Of a DNA stretch of 64,000 nucleotides, positions 45,216 through 57,910 are shown in pieces (the stretch's first letter is position 1; the number at the start of each line of letters is the position of its first letter). The translations under genes and the position numbers were made by a program. This DNA is from Zingiber officinale. Lineage: Eukaryota; Streptophyta; Magnoliopsida; Zingiberales; Zingiberaceae. The notes under the pieces are model-generated. The model was given only the letters and a program-made list of their open reading frames with translations, ran no database searches and had not been told where the DNA came from. The stretch spans positions 164,808,209-164,872,208 of the forward strand of contig NC_055988.1 of assembly GCF_018446385.1 (NCBI RefSeq), in the 5' to 3' direction.

Positions 45216-46315
45216 TTGAAGGACCCATCGTCTCCGGAACCAGCATGGGTAGCGGCGAGTACTTCTCTCGGGTGGGCGTCGGTAGTCCGGCGAGGCCGAT
45301 GTACATGGTCCTCGACACCGGGAGCGACGTCAGTTGGATCCAGTGCGTCCCCTGCGCCGATTGCTACCAGCAGTCCGACCCCGTGTATGACCCGTCCGCC
45401 TCCACCTCCTCCGCCCCTCTTTCCTGCGGTTCGTCGCAATGCCGCGCCCTCGACATCTCCGCCTGCCGGAACTCCTCTTCCTCTCCAACCGGCGATGGAA
45501 GTTGTCTGTACCAGGTTAACTACGGCGATGGTTCGTACACTGTCGGGGACTTCATCACCGAGACGCTGACCCTAGGGGGCTCGGACCCGGTCTCCGGCGT
45601 AGCCGTCGGATGCGGCCACGATAACGAGGGCCTTTTTGTCGGCGCGGCCGGGCTACTCGCTCTGGGCGGCGGACCACTCTCCTTCCCCTCCCAGATGTCA
45701 GCCCGCTCCTTCTCCTACTGCCTTGTTGATCGCGACTCCCCCGCATCCTCCACGCTCGACCTCAGCACTGCCGCGGCGGCGGCCCCTTCCAACGGATCTA
45801 CCTCCGTGACCGCGCCGCTCCTCCGCAACCCCCGAGTCCGGACCTTCTACTACATCGGCCTGAGCGGGATCAGCATCGGCGGTCAGATGCTGCCCATCCC
45901 GCCGTCCACCTTCGCGATGGACGACCGCGGCGCCGGCGGAGTGATCGTCGACTCCGGCACAGCCGTCACTCGACTCCAGAGCTCCGCCTACCAGGCGCTG
46001 CGCGACGCATTCCGCGCCGGTACCTCTTCGCTTCCTCCTACATCCGGCTTCTCGCTGTTCGACACCTGCTACGACCTCTCCTCCCGGACGACCGTCGAGG
46101 TCCCGACGGTGTCCTTCCACTTCCCAGGCGGCCGGAACCTCCGCCTCCCAGCCAAAAACTACCTAATCCCGATCGACGGTGCCGGCACCTACTGCCTGGC
46201 GTTCGCCCCTACCACCGCGCCGCTGTCCATCATCGGCAACGTGCAGCAGCAGGGGACACGCGTCAGCTTCGATCTGGACGACTCCCTAGTGGCTTTCACC
46301 CCCACCAACTGCTGA
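44738..46315 (+). CDS. Aspartic protease, ASPG1-like (family A1)
   Basis: Intronless, 525 residues. The ATG at 44738 (CTCATGGCGG) is the first in frame. Residues 1-30 look like a signal peptide (RLRFTLFLLALSTGPAA), so the product should be secreted or vacuolar. A prosegment contains a 12-13-residue polyalanine coded by GCG repeats (45177-45215). Mature part: SGEYFSRVGVGSPARPMY, first active site VLDTGSDVSWIQC (Asp about 193), Tyr in VNYGDGSYTVGDF, GCGHDNEGLFVGAAGLL, SFSYCLVDRDS, second active site VIVDSGTAVTRL (Asp about 405), and SIIGNVQQQGTRVSFDL near the end. Cys-rich loops and the CLVDRDS and PAKNYLIP blocks match Arabidopsis ASPG1-type nepenthesin-like proteases. Role by homology: proteolysis, linked to ABA and drought response in ASPG1. 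Confidence 0.9.
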
Positions 46316-46785
46316 AACCCTTATCCCGTTCCCTCCCTTCATCAACGGTCGAAAAGCGTTCCGATTCGCCAGTCTGTCAAAACCTTTATTTTCTCCTCCC
46401 CGCTTTACTTTGACCAGACTCCACGAGATAAAAGCAACCGCAGCAATGCAGCAGCCTCCGGCGTCTCGCCATAAAACCAGGCAGAAATTAATGCCTTCGG
46501 CGAGTGAAATGATCTCTTAGACGAGTATTTTTTATAATTCGCAGCTAGTTCCTGTGCGTGTGTTTACTGCAAGCCATCAATTGTGGGCGTTTAATTAATG
46601 TAGCGGCCTGGCCCACTTGACTCTCTGAGCTGGTACCTTATGCTGTCTCCCGTGACCGCTCTTTAATGCCTTAAATATCTTCGCCCGCTTCCGGATATCT
46701 CGACTCGGCTAACGCCCGAGAAGACGCGTGCGATCTCCAACCTGAGCCAGTAACGTTGCGAGTAAAACAATTTCACGATGAGCCT
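46316..46785. other. Intergenic region between convergent genes
   Basis: Holds the 3' untranslated regions of the protease and phosphatase genes. No other feature recognised. Confidence 0.5.
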
Positions 46786-46789
46786 AAGC

Positions 46790-47778
46790 TTAATCGAACA
46801 GCATACCGTGAACTTGACAGGGTGGTGGAAAGAATTGCAAGTAACAGACCGATCCGATCGCTGACCCTAGCAGGCCGCCGGCGAAGACGTCGTCCCAGTG
46901 GTGCATGTAGTCGTTCACCAGCGTGATGGACACGACGGTGGCCGCCGATAAAGGGAGCATCACGAGGCAGAGCTTCGCTACGTGGCCTCGGCGATCAAAG
47001 GCACGGATCTTGCCCGCGAGGTACCACGAGAAGAAACCCAAACCCGCAAACGACCCTGAAAATAAACCACATTTTTGTAATTAGAAATCGATTTAGTGTT
47101 GAAAGAAAATGTGGAAAATTTTACAAGAAGCATGGCCGCTGGGAAAGCTTTTGTATCCGTCGTCGACTGAGTTCTTCGGGCCGTGGCACAGAGCACGCGC
47201 GGTGATGTCGTCGTAGACCGCTCTTCCGTCGGGAAAGCAACGCCAATAGAAGTCGGGCCGAGGCCGGCCCACGGCGTCCTTGAGCCCGTCAGTCAGCATC
47301 CCCGTCACCAGCACCGAATACAAAATGCCTACGGATAAATTGTCATTAATTAGCCGGTTAATTAACACACAAATGACTAAATTCATTTACCTAAAACGGC
47401 GTGATGGAGATCGTAAACATCCTTTCTTCGTAAGTAAACAGCCAGGAACACCAGGCATGGCACGAAAACTGCAATAATCTGGGGATAATTTTTTTTTTAA
47501 AAAAAAAATTGTTTATTTTAAAAATAAAAATAAAATGAAAAAAGAAGGATAAGTGTAACTGGAACGGCCCAGAAGGGGATAGTGGTGCGCTTGAGCGGGT
47601 AGTTGAGGTCGGTCATCATGTCGCGGCCGACGAACCGGTGGAACGGATCGAGCTCATAGAACAGGAACTCGAGGCCGCCGAGGAGGAGGAGAATGACCCA
47701 GTCGTGGAGGTGGAAGCGGGCGAGCTTGGCTCCGTGCGATGTCACTGTGTGCCCAGGACTCAGCTCGATGTCTGCCAT
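46790..47778 (-). CDS. Lipid phosphate phosphatase (PAP2 family), four exons
   Basis: Exons 47560-47778, 47391-47478, 47125-47328 and 46790-47055 (minus) have GT/AG borders and sum to 777 nt, giving 258 residues. An upstream ATG at 47823 would add 15 residues; I prefer MADIELSPG, which resembles LPP starts. Several membrane spans are visible ([66 protein letters not shown]). Motif 1 KDAVGRPRP (KX6RP) and motif 2 FPSGHAS are intact. Motif 3 reads [12 protein letters not shown] where SRX5HX3D is expected. It should dephosphorylate phosphatidic acid or related lipid phosphates in a membrane. The C-terminal tail after FFPPP is short compared with Arabidopsis LPP2. Confidence 0.88.
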
Positions 47779-47982
47779 CGTTTGCCTTTGAACATCACCA
47801 AATTCTGAGGATGAAAGAAACATGGAGACTGAGTTTTTGCTTCGTCAAATTTGAATTGAAGCTTCACACGTGTTTGTGAGAGATATCTACACGTTCACAT
47901 GCTCCATGCTAAAAAGAAGGTACGTGTCAGTAGTGTGTCAAACAGTGACCTGTCTGTACGAAAATGCAGATTGAAAATTGAA

Positions 47983-48197
47983 GGGTGCGATTGGTTTACC
48001 CCATTTTTATTTTATTTTTTGAAAAATGTATATTTTTTATTTTTTAGAAAATAATTTTTTCGTGTTTTTTGTTTTCTTCGAGACAGTTCTCTCATTTTCT
48101 TGAAAATGAACGTGGAAAACGTAAACCAAACGCGTTTTTTATTTTCTCAGAAAATGAAAACAGAAAACAGCGTGGAAAACACAAACCAAACGCCCCC
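47983..48197. mobile_element. MITE-like element upstream of LPP
   Basis: Ends GGGTGCGATTGGTTTA and AAACCAAACGCCCCC form imperfect terminal inverted repeats. The interior is AT-rich with repeated GAAAATGAA and GTGGAAAAC. The ends resemble Tourist/PIF- or hAT-type MITEs (GGGNGTTTGGTTT). No exact target duplication found. Confidence 0.6.
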
Positions 48198-48369
48198 TAA
48201 CATTCTAGATTTAACGGCTTTTCACTGAACCGATTAATTAATAAAATACCTATTTAACGTATATAGCTTCTAAAATGATCATGGATATCAATTTTATCCT
48301 CCGCCTCTCTTATGAGTATCCATCTTTTCCAACGTGAGTATTGCATACATCCAAACATGTGCGATTTAT

Positions 48370-48700
48370 CTTCTCAAAGTGTGTCCAAACCAACACCGGT
48401 GACCTGCGACAATACATCTTCTTCATTAAACCTAAACTTAAACAGCATGCATCACGATTCATCTTCTTCGTCAAATACACAGTGCAATAACTCAACGTGT
48501 TTCCAACATTGTAGTAGCACTGTGCCACGGTCGATTACCCTTCCTAACATGCATCTGAACCAACACTGACAGTCAGCAACAGTGTATCTTCTCCGTCAAA
48601 CCTAAACCTAAATACCATAGTACAACACGGTTCAGCAACTCAATGTGTTTCCTTCATTACAACACGATGCAACAACTCAACGAAGACAAATGACTCTCCC
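48370..48700. repeat. Diverged direct repeat, about 180 bp
   Basis: The order ACAATACATCTTCTTC, AAACCTAAACTTAAAC, CAACTCAACGTGTTTCC recurs as CAGTGTATCTTCTCCG, AAACCTAAACCTAAAT, CAACTCAATGTGTTTCC. No function seen. 48700-49330 is AT-rich without a gene. Confidence 0.6.
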
Positions 48701-49329
48701 CTCCGGACCACCAAAATCCTAACCGGTGAAACACAACCTTCCTCTTCGCCATATTCGATTGCAACGATCGAGTGAGATATGTTGTTTATTTGGGTTAGCG
48801 CTCAAAGCTTCATGCAATGTGAATCATTCTTATAAATGAAGTTCACTTTAGTTTAGTGTAAATCAATGTTTCGACGGCTCCAAAACTTTCGGCACAGTTC
48901 TAACAATTGCAAGTATTAAAAAAAAAACTTCAAAACACCGATCACATTTAAAATCCTACCGAGGATGAAATTTTTCACTGTGATCAATTTAGAGATGTAT
49001 GTTGTCTTCTACTGTATTTTAGTTATTTTTTTCTCTTGTTATATATAAGTATTATGAATTTGTAGGAAGAATAACATTTTTAATTTTTAGATGTCTTTAT
49101 TTAACTCTTTAAATTAAAATCCTAATTTTACATTTATCTTATAGATAAATAGATAATTGTTTCTTAAAGGATAAATCTCAAAAGATTTATAGTACAATTT
49201 TAATAAGATACACTTTTAATGATATATTGACTTCCTCCTGTTAATATGTTTTTTTAAATATTCACAGTCTTACTAAAATTTTGGTTTACAATATGGTTAA
49301 TTTATAATTGTATTAATGCAAGGAAGATC

Positions 49330-51290
49330 AAATTTCTGATGAAGTGCTCACATATATGATGTGATCTATAGATTCACAAATAGATAATCAAAACAAATCT
49401 ATTACTCCAAATATTAATTTGAATACACATTCAACTTCCTCTAGTGTTATAGTCAATACTAGAGAGACTATTAATTACAGTTTCAATTTGAATGAAGAAG
49501 CTCCTAGTTTTGAGGATAACCCAGTACTTACGATTGAGTATAGGATTGGAAGATCTTTTTGAGGATAATGGACTGAACAAGAATATAATAAGAATAGAAT
49601 GGAAGCGAAAATTCAAATGAATATTTCTAAGAATGAATTCTTAGCAAATGATATACAATATTTATTAGATGAGCCAACAACACTAATGAATATAGTAATT
49701 TTGAAGAGCAGTTTCCATTAGTTGAAGATGCATATGAAATGAACACAAGACTCTTTCCATTGTTAATAGAACAAATAGATGATTGTGTTGAGGAATTTTT
49801 TTATTGGTTAGGTAATTATGTATTTTTTAAACTTTTATTATGTTAACTCAACTAAATTTTAGTAGTCCTTACATAAACATATATAAGTTCTTATTGTAGG
49901 TATACGCAATGCAAAAATATTTTAAGATACACTTGCTAAATATGCTATGAACAAACGTTTCACATACAAAATAAAGTTATGAAAGCTATAAATAATATGG
50001 TAGGTGATTTCGATATGGATTATGGTGATGTTCCTAGACTATTTTGTGAGCTAAAATATAGAGACCCAGGTACATACGTTGCATTGAAAAGAAAGAATGA
50101 TAAATTCCATCGTTATTTCCAGGCTTTTGGTGCATGTGGAAGAGTTTTTCGAACCTATTTTCAAAAATTAATTGGAATTGATGCAACACACCTAAGGGGC
50201 AAGTAATCTGGTGTATTATTGATGGTCACGACAAGAGATGGTAATGGAAATCTTCTTCCAGTTGGCTTTGCAATTGCTGAGGTTGAGTGTGGCTTTACAT
50301 GAGAATGGTTTTTAAATCATTTAAAAATATTTCTTATAGTTGATCTATCAAATATGACAATTATATATGATAGACATCGTGGAATATTATCTACAATTAG
50401 TAAAGTTTACCCTATTGCTTACCATGAATTATGTTGTCATCACTTGTCATGTAATATGATTACTGATACTTATGATAAATCTGCATTAGGATTGTTTTGG
50501 ATTACAGCTAGAGCAAATACAATTCCTCAATTTGATTGAATCATACAGACTATGTTAGAGACACATGTAGATGCTTATAAATGACTTCAAAATATAGAAT
50601 CTACAAAATGGACAAATGTACATTTCCCTGGTAGAAGGTACTCAATGTTGACAACAAAATTCTGAAAGCATGAATACATTGTTAAAGAAAACTAGAGAAC
50701 TCCCAATTACAGTACTAATAAAGAAAACAAGGAGGAAGATTGCTCAATGGTTTTATAACCATAAGAAACAAGTGGCTAATTCTGTAAGAGTATTGACATT
50801 ATTTGCTATAAAAGAGATTGAGGCTAGGAGACAAATAATTAGGTACTATACTATTCATCCACATACCAGAACAGAAATAGAGGTACACACTTTATCATCA
50901 TCCTATATAGTTGACATGGAGTGTTGTAAATGTGATTGCAGTGAGTTTCAGATTTCAGGGCATCGTTGCTCACATGCTATAGCAGTGTGTTTATAAACGA
51001 ACATGGACCCGTATAAGTATTTTGAAGATTATTTCTTATTTGAAACTTGGAAAAGTACTTACATGAATCGTATATATCCATGTAGAAGAAAATAATATTG
51101 GTCAATAGGTGGACAAGAATGCATTGTTTTACCACCTAGTAGCCTAGTGCAACCTAGAAGAAGGAAGAAGGTGAGGATCCCGTCCAAACACACGAGAATG
51201 ATTAAAAACAAGTGTAGTAGGTGCAAACAATTGCATCACAATTAAAGATCGTGTAGAATGCCTCTAGCAAGTTGATATATGTAATGGTGT
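49330..51290 (+). pseudogene. Mutator-like (MULE) transposase, decayed
   Basis: Recognisable parts in one direction: NDKFHRYFQAFGACGRVF, then KLIGIDATHLRGK (first catalytic Asp, about 50180), VTTRDGNGNLLPVGFAIAEVE, SKVYPIAYHELCCHHLSCNM, KKTRRKIAQWFYNHKKQ, and a SWIM zinc finger ECCKCDCSEFQISGHRCSHA (about 50930-50985). A basic C-terminal tail follows. At least six in-frame stops (for example after LRGK, GFT, PQFD) show it is dead. The N-terminal part at 49330-49780 is weaker. No terminal inverted repeats were found. Confidence 0.8.
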
Positions 51291-51521
51291 TCTTGTATTG
51301 ATGTCTTTTGTGATAGTGCTCAACTTTTGTATGTATTTGGTACACAAGCCTATCATTGTGATGAATGAATATATAAGTATATTTTCCTAAATATATTCAA
51401 ATGTGTGTTTTGCTAAATACATTTAAATATCTCAATGTAATATGTAATGTTGTATATGCTATGTTTCTATATTCATATCTCGTTTATATAGAGATATAAA
51501 TTATTGTATTTCTATATTTAA

Positions 51522-52170
51522 CGTATTAAGAGTTACAATTTTTTTAAGACGATTCCGGCACAATAAATGATGTCGTAAGCTCAATGTAAATGAAAATTAT
51601 ATGATATATAATCACTGAACTACATCATATTTGAGATCCTTGAGCTTCCCTCTATGTGATGGTGTGTAATTTTTATTTTTCGGATAGTTGAAGTCCATCA
51701 GCTGATTTTAGTTAAAATCGGCTGATGGCCCATTACATCGAATCGACATGGGGCCGGATTATATGTGTTTGGGCTAGTCTTATGAATGTGTAAATGTCCT
51801 CTAACCTCATTAAGATATAATGTATTAAGAGTTATGAATTTTTTTTTATACCATTTGGGCACAATAAATAATGTCGTAAGCTTAATATAAATAAAAATTA
51901 TATGATAATCACTAAATCACATCAAATTTGAGATCCTTAAGCTTTCCTCTATGTGATGGTGTTAAAAATTTTATTTTTCGGATAGTCAAAGTCCATCGGT
52001 CAAAATCAGTTGTGATCCAAACTACATCAAATCGGCATGGGGTCAGATCATGTGTTTTGGTTAGTCTCCTGAATGTGTAAATGCCCTCTAAGTTCATTAT
52101 GATACAACGTATTAAGAGTTATGAATTTTTTAACACAATTCGGGCACAATAAATAATGCAGTAAGCTAAA
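51522..52170. repeat. About 290-bp tandem repeat, 2.2 copies
   Basis: The order ACGTATTAAGAGTTA, GGCACAATAAATRATG, GAGATCCTTRAGCTT, CCTCTATGTGATGGTGT, GAATGTGTAAATG occurs at about 51522, 51826 and (first part only) 52110. Copies are roughly 80-85% alike by eye. Confidence 0.75.
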
Positions 52171-52217
52171 TTTAGAACAACACAATACAACAATTTTAAA
52201 CAATCCAATACAAAAAT

Positions 52218-53223
52218 TGTTGGGACCTTGACGTCCGCTAGAGGGGGGGTGAATAGCGTCTCACCCAAATCGTCACTTCCTACAATGGTTAGTGTGCACA
52301 GCGGAAATACAAGATAAACACTAACAATAGAAAGCAAACCTAACACGTTGATTTAACGTGGTTCGGAGATAAAGCTCCTACTCCACGGCTGTCCGTAAGT
52401 TGGACGATCCCGATCCGTCGGTGGATGATTCCCCGGAGAACTTCCGGCTAGCTCGCGTAGCTCCTTGTGGGTGGAGAAACCTCGCCACAACCTCGTACAA
52501 GCACGCTAGATCACTTGGGCACTTGGAGACTCTAATTAGGGTTAACCACCACTAATTTCGTCAACTACAACCAAGCTTCCAATGCTTGGTTATATAAGCC
52601 ACGGGTTAGAAAACCCCGCCTACCAGTCGACTGCCAAATCATGCAGTCAACTGCCCTTGCACCAGTCGACTGCACCAGTCGACTGATGAAACCACCAGTC
52701 GACTGCTACAGTAACGCTACAGTACTGCTACAGTAACCCTACTTTTGGGATTTTGCCCCGAGTACATTCACTCAGCACTCGTTCTCGCCCGACCAACCTA
52801 GACCTAGCCTTCTAGCCTCCTCCATCAGCCTTGCGTCCCTCGGATGCCTTCCCATCCTTCACGTCTTGCCTTCTGGAGCTTCCATCGGCCTTGTCATTGT
52901 TGTCGGGTCTTCCTTTGCCAAGAGGTCACGCCTCCGGGACTTCATCCATTGCCAAGTCACACTTGGACTTACGTTGCCAAGACTACATGCTTGGACTTAC
53001 ACCGCCAAGACTCATCCTTGGACTTTCCTCCTTTGCCAAGATCACACTTGGACTTACGTTGCCAAGACTACATGCTTGGACTTATACCGCCAAGACTCAC
53101 CCTTGGACTTTCCTTGTTGTACCTGTATCCTACACACTCACAATGCATATCAAATACAATAATAAACCTAACTTAAACCTTTGTCCAAACATCAAAACCT
53201 AGGATACCCAGATTGCTCCAACA
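52218..53223 (-). mobile_element. Sirevirus-type solo LTR (1006 bp), TSD AAAAT
   Basis: Plus-strand ends are TGTTGGGACC and TTGCTCCAACA, flanked by AAAAT at 52213-52217 and 53224-53228. Like the LTR at 29587 it has GCTAGAGGGGGGGTGAATAG near the left end and CAGTCGACTG palindromes (52623-52705). A hairpin array lies at 52952-53106. Confidence 0.9.
52952..53106 (-). repeat. Six CCAAG...CTTGG hairpins
   Basis: CCAAG and CTTGG alternate with spacers of 5-8 bp: TCACA, ACTACATG, ACTCATC, ATCACA, ACTACATG, ACTCACC. The order suggests a three-unit block duplicated once. The flanks on the minus strand read GTCC...GGCA, as in the 25707-27252 LTR. Confidence 0.85.
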
Positions 53224-53446
53224 AAAATAACACAACACAACATTTTAGAACAATAACAATGATTAATAACAAGAATCTAGACTAAACAAATTTCATACTA
53301 AATAATTAGATGAAGTCTAAATTTACAACAAACATCAAATTTTGATATACAAATTACAAACATACTATACAACACGTCAATTACAAACATATTACAACAC
53401 GTTAATTACAAACACACTACAACTCGTCAACAACAAGGTTGATAAT

Positions 53447-55905
53447 TCATTTTACTTTGAATTTACAAAACCTACTAATTGATAATGCAACCTCCACTCT
53501 AAATTTATGAATATCTTTTTGAGTGAATTTCATATTAATATTGTACAATAGATGTCTTATATATTGCATAACGAAGAAGACATAGTCATTCCTACATTAT
53601 CACAAAATTAAATTAGTAACAAAATTATAATGACAATGTACAATTGAAATTTACTATTAATGTAATAATTTACTAACAACAATATCGGTTGAGAACAATC
53701 TACTTTAGTAGAGACACATTCTTCTAAAGGGTGATATTCTTGTAACCCATTATGCAGTTTCTTCACTTTATCGCTGTAAAATATTTTCATTCTAGAGACA
53801 TGTGAGCATTGGACAAACAAAAAAATATTTATAAAAATATATAACAAAGTATTATAATGTCAGAATATACATTTCATATCTTAATACTAATTAGCTCTGT
53901 AAAATGTTGATCATATTTATAGTTATAGGATGATGAATTATAATGGTAGAACGTTTTTGTCTCAGTGTCCATGACTATTAAATAATAATGTGCACGATCA
54001 ATATTTATAGGTATAAAAATATATCTAACTTCTCGATCAATCAAATTTGTTTTGATAATATGACATAAAATTGTTTACCATAAATGTTCATATAATGATT
54101 GTAAGATTCAATATATAATCATAAATTAGTGTAATAATATCACAAACATAATAAAAATTATAATATGAAGTCAAATATTTACCATGAATCCAATTAAGGA
54201 GTATATGGATTTATTATATAATCTATTATATGAGGAAACTTCAGACGAGGAAGCTTCCCTGAAAAGTAATGAGATATAAGCATCAATTACTTTCTCGTCT
54301 GTAAATATATTACCTAAGACACATGTGAATAAGTCATTTATAGTCAATGAGTAGTAGTCTTCCTGCCATAGGAAATCAAAAGTAGGTCATCTTGGATTTT
54401 AAAGGAATTCTATCAGGTAGATCACATGTTCTCATTTTTTTTTTATTTCTTTGAATTTTTGCATAAGCAAAAGACAAATTAAAGAAAATGCAATTACTTC
54501 AAACAAACTTAAATATTTTTGCATAAATGTCAACTTACTTTAATAACATTCAATCTCATACTCTTCATGTCCATCTCCCTTGCTTTTATTTTATCAGCCT
54601 CTTCTTCATCGTCGGTTTCATCGCCAACTAATATAGTTTTATCTTCTTCTTTCATTTCAAAATCAACCTCCCTAAACTTTATCTCCAAAGTACTCCTTTC
54701 ACCATTCTTTATTTTTCTCCTGGTCCTCTTCCTACCTAGGACTAATGCTAGCCAATTAGGTGTATCTTTAAAGGTAGACCTGAGGTTATAGTGACTTCTT
54801 TCACATTGTCTCCTGTTCAGATTCATTGAAACAAGGTCAGGATAAGAATCTTTGGCAGGATGGCTAGTTGGATAAGAAAAACCTTCCTTTTCTAAAATGA
54901 CAACTAATTCTCGATTAACTTTCACTATCAAGGGTAAGCTTTTGGATTAGTTTTTCTTTTTCAATGCAATGAGCACATCCAATTTCTCTCTCTAAGTCTA
55001 AATGAAATTGTGAAGCCGATGTCTCACCCCATTATGGTGTAGACTCAAATTTAATAAGTAGGAGTGGTGCCAATTAAATTTGTTTTCTCAGGAGGTGGGA
55101 GAATATCAACAATAATCTATAAAACCAATAACGATACATAATTAATTAAAAACCATTAAGTATATAAGATGAATTTAACATGAGTTGAAATACACATAAT
55201 GATTGCCTAGTTAGGTAAGACTTTTACTAACTTAGCTTTTATTATATTTCTATGAGAATAAGTAGACCTGCACTTATCCTCGATGTTACAATGTTATCTG
55301 CCACTTGAATAGGGATATGCTCAAGAAACCAAGCCTGTGTCATAATTCACCAATTAGATACTATTAAAATATTTATAAAATATATTAACTAACAAATAAA
55401 AACTTACAGCAAGTTGACCAACAAATCTCTTAATATAAGGCAATGAGAGGAAACTCCTAGGAATCTTCAAGCAAAAGCATTCTCAAATATTGGGAGTTGA
55501 TGAGCCATATAATTATATATAGCCTCAACTCAATTATAACTTCCTAAGTTGTTGAAATCATTGAAAATAACTACAATTCTTAAATATAGCTTATATGTAC
55601 TAGAAGCAAATAAAATAGAAAAAATATAAAATATAAAATATACAAAATAGCAAAATATCCGAATCTAAATTGACTCAAAGACAATATATCCTCATTAGAT
55701 TTTCCAATCTAGATCGATCTAGATCTTTACTTGGAAAAAATATTTTGAATAATGTACTAGAGACAATATTAGAATCCATCTTGACATGTCTACCTCTATT
55801 TGGGATTCCAAGCAATAATGTTATATCATTAGTGGTGATGGACACAACCACGTTGGCGAATTTGAATATCTCTTCTTCGTAATCCCAACTCTCAAATATG
55901 TTCAC
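53447..55905 (-). pseudogene. Ulp1-like transposon ORF, decayed
   Basis: The minus-strand C-terminal part shows AHYYLIVMDTETKTFYHYNS (His codon 53988-53990), typical of the Ulp1/C48 peptidase core. After a probable intron come NDYVFFVMQYIRHLLYNI and FTQKDIHKFRVEVALSISR, up to TGA at 53447-53449. The catalytic Cys expected after Asn-Asp is Tyr here (53582-53584). The N-terminal part (55675-55905) contains SITTNDITLLLGIPNRG, as in domains preceding Ulp1 in plant Mutator-type elements. 54530-54931 is an acidic/basic linker. Probably once part of a MULE, perhaps with 49330-51290. Confidence 0.55.
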
Positions 55906-57880
55906 CAGTAATCCCCTAAGATATCAAATTTCTGGTATGCTCAGGAATAATGAAAAGGCACTACTTCTTATAACATTTATGTGTTTTTCGTGGAGTATAA
56001 CTCCTAGATGACCCTTTGTCTTTCCTCGTGTGAAAGTTTCAGAACAAAAATCTATAAAATATTCCAATTTGCTCATCTAATATAACTTATCCTGCAAACT
56101 TGATAATTGAATTACACTTCAAGAACTTGATGTATTTCTTTTACTTTTCTGTTGTATAACAAAACAATAATCAAGATTTGTAAAATTCAATAAAATATCA
56201 TTAGTGAACCAAAGTTAAACTAAATTTAGTCACTAACTCTATACAAAGAATGAAAACATAATTAACAATTATGAAATTAGAATGAATGAAAGCATAAATA
56301 ACATATAAGTAAAAAAACATTAAATTTGTTGATAATTTAAACTAAGTTAATGAACTAAGAGTTCTATACACACTATAATCTTAAAAATATTAAACTTTTT
56401 TAATTTGTTGACAACACTATGCGTTCTATACACATATGACAATTCATCTTTATATTATTAACAAGGTTAAATATAAAAAATATGTTTAATAAATAAAGCT
56501 ATAATGATACATAAATGAACAATTAAAAAACACTTTTACACTCAAAATTTTTATTTATGGAGATAATGACGTATACTTTGACATTCTCATAAATGTACTA
56601 ATGTGGCGCGATGAGACAATAAGGAACTAACGTGGTGAAGAAACTGGTGAAGCTCGGGATAATAACGAGTTGACATGGTGAAAAAGGTGATGAAACCGAA
56701 CTTTGGCCTAGGTCGTGAAGCTTCCGGAAATACAATAACCGGTGAAGATATGATTTCTACTTCACAACTTCCGAAGAACAGAAACAAATGACGACGCTAG
56801 TAGAGGTGAAGAAGCCAGATATGAGGAGGATCCGTGATTCAAAACTTTGCCGATGAAAGCTGAACAACAAAACGAGCAGACGACTAAGTTTAGGAGGAGT
56901 TCGGGATTGTGTTTTCAAAATAAGCGAAAGAAGGCAACATCGGGAGAGGAAGAGTTAAGGTTTGGAATTGAGTTTTAACAGAAGCAAGATTTCACAAAAT
57001 TAAAGTGGTTCGTATACATTTTCTTGCTTCAGACAAGCACTTGAGGTGAATGGCGACGTGAACGAGCAGGCGACATGGACGAGCAAGCGACGTGGACAAA
57101 AGGTAAAATCTGTATCCCATATGTTATTTGATCATTTTAGAAATTATGTACGTGAAATATGTATTTTACAAAGTTAATTATGCGGTTCAGTAAACACCCA
57201 TAGATATAATTATCATTTTATAAAACTTTTTCTTTAAATTTTATAAGTTCTTACCATCAACATTTAATGCCCTCCTTCATTAGGTGTATATCAAATTAGA
57301 AAAAAAACTACAATTATGAGGTATTTGATATGATAAAAGCTTCTATTTGTTGTCTTGTTTTTGTTTATCTAGTCATTTTAGATACTGATATTTTCATTAA
57401 AAAAATCATTTTGTCTCATTCTGTCTCTTACTATTTTAATTGCTAAATAAAAAGTAGGAAGATAGTGCTGAAGGGATTAAGACAGACCAACCCCCTATTT
57501 TATTAGTGATATTGATGAACAAGTTCTAACCACTCCCACCTGAACAATTATATTTGGTACCTCTTCTAGCTGTACTAGCCCATGTGTATCAAAATACATT
57601 TATTCTTCTAAAATTAATTGTGACATAACATATCTTTTCCTCATTAAATTGATAAATCCAATTATGTCTGCCCTTAAGCATAGCAATCAATCAATAATCA
57701 ATGTTCTTTCCTATATTTCTTGAAAAAAGATGCCAATTCCCTAACAGAAAGCAAAAGTTTTTTTTTACTATCTGAATCTAACCCAATCCAACAACCCAAT
57801 CAAAAGAAGCCAACTGTGCCCCACTTAAACTCGATAAATGAACCAGAGCAGAGAAGAGCAGAGCAATCTATTCAAGTTTT
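55906..57880. other. AT-rich stretch without a recognised gene
   Basis: No coding signature on either strand. 56600-57100 is less AT-rich and contains repeated GGTGAAG and GACGTGGACGAGCA words, but no open frame I trust. Confidence 0.5.
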
Positions 57881-57910
57881 TGCTACTGCTATATGAGATT
57901 TAGCTCCTCC

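Noticed and set aside
44846..46120. Minus-strand frames of up to 197 codons opposite the protease gene
   Set aside because: They mirror a GC-rich coding region and read as Gly/Arg-rich shadows; the plus frame has clear family motifs.
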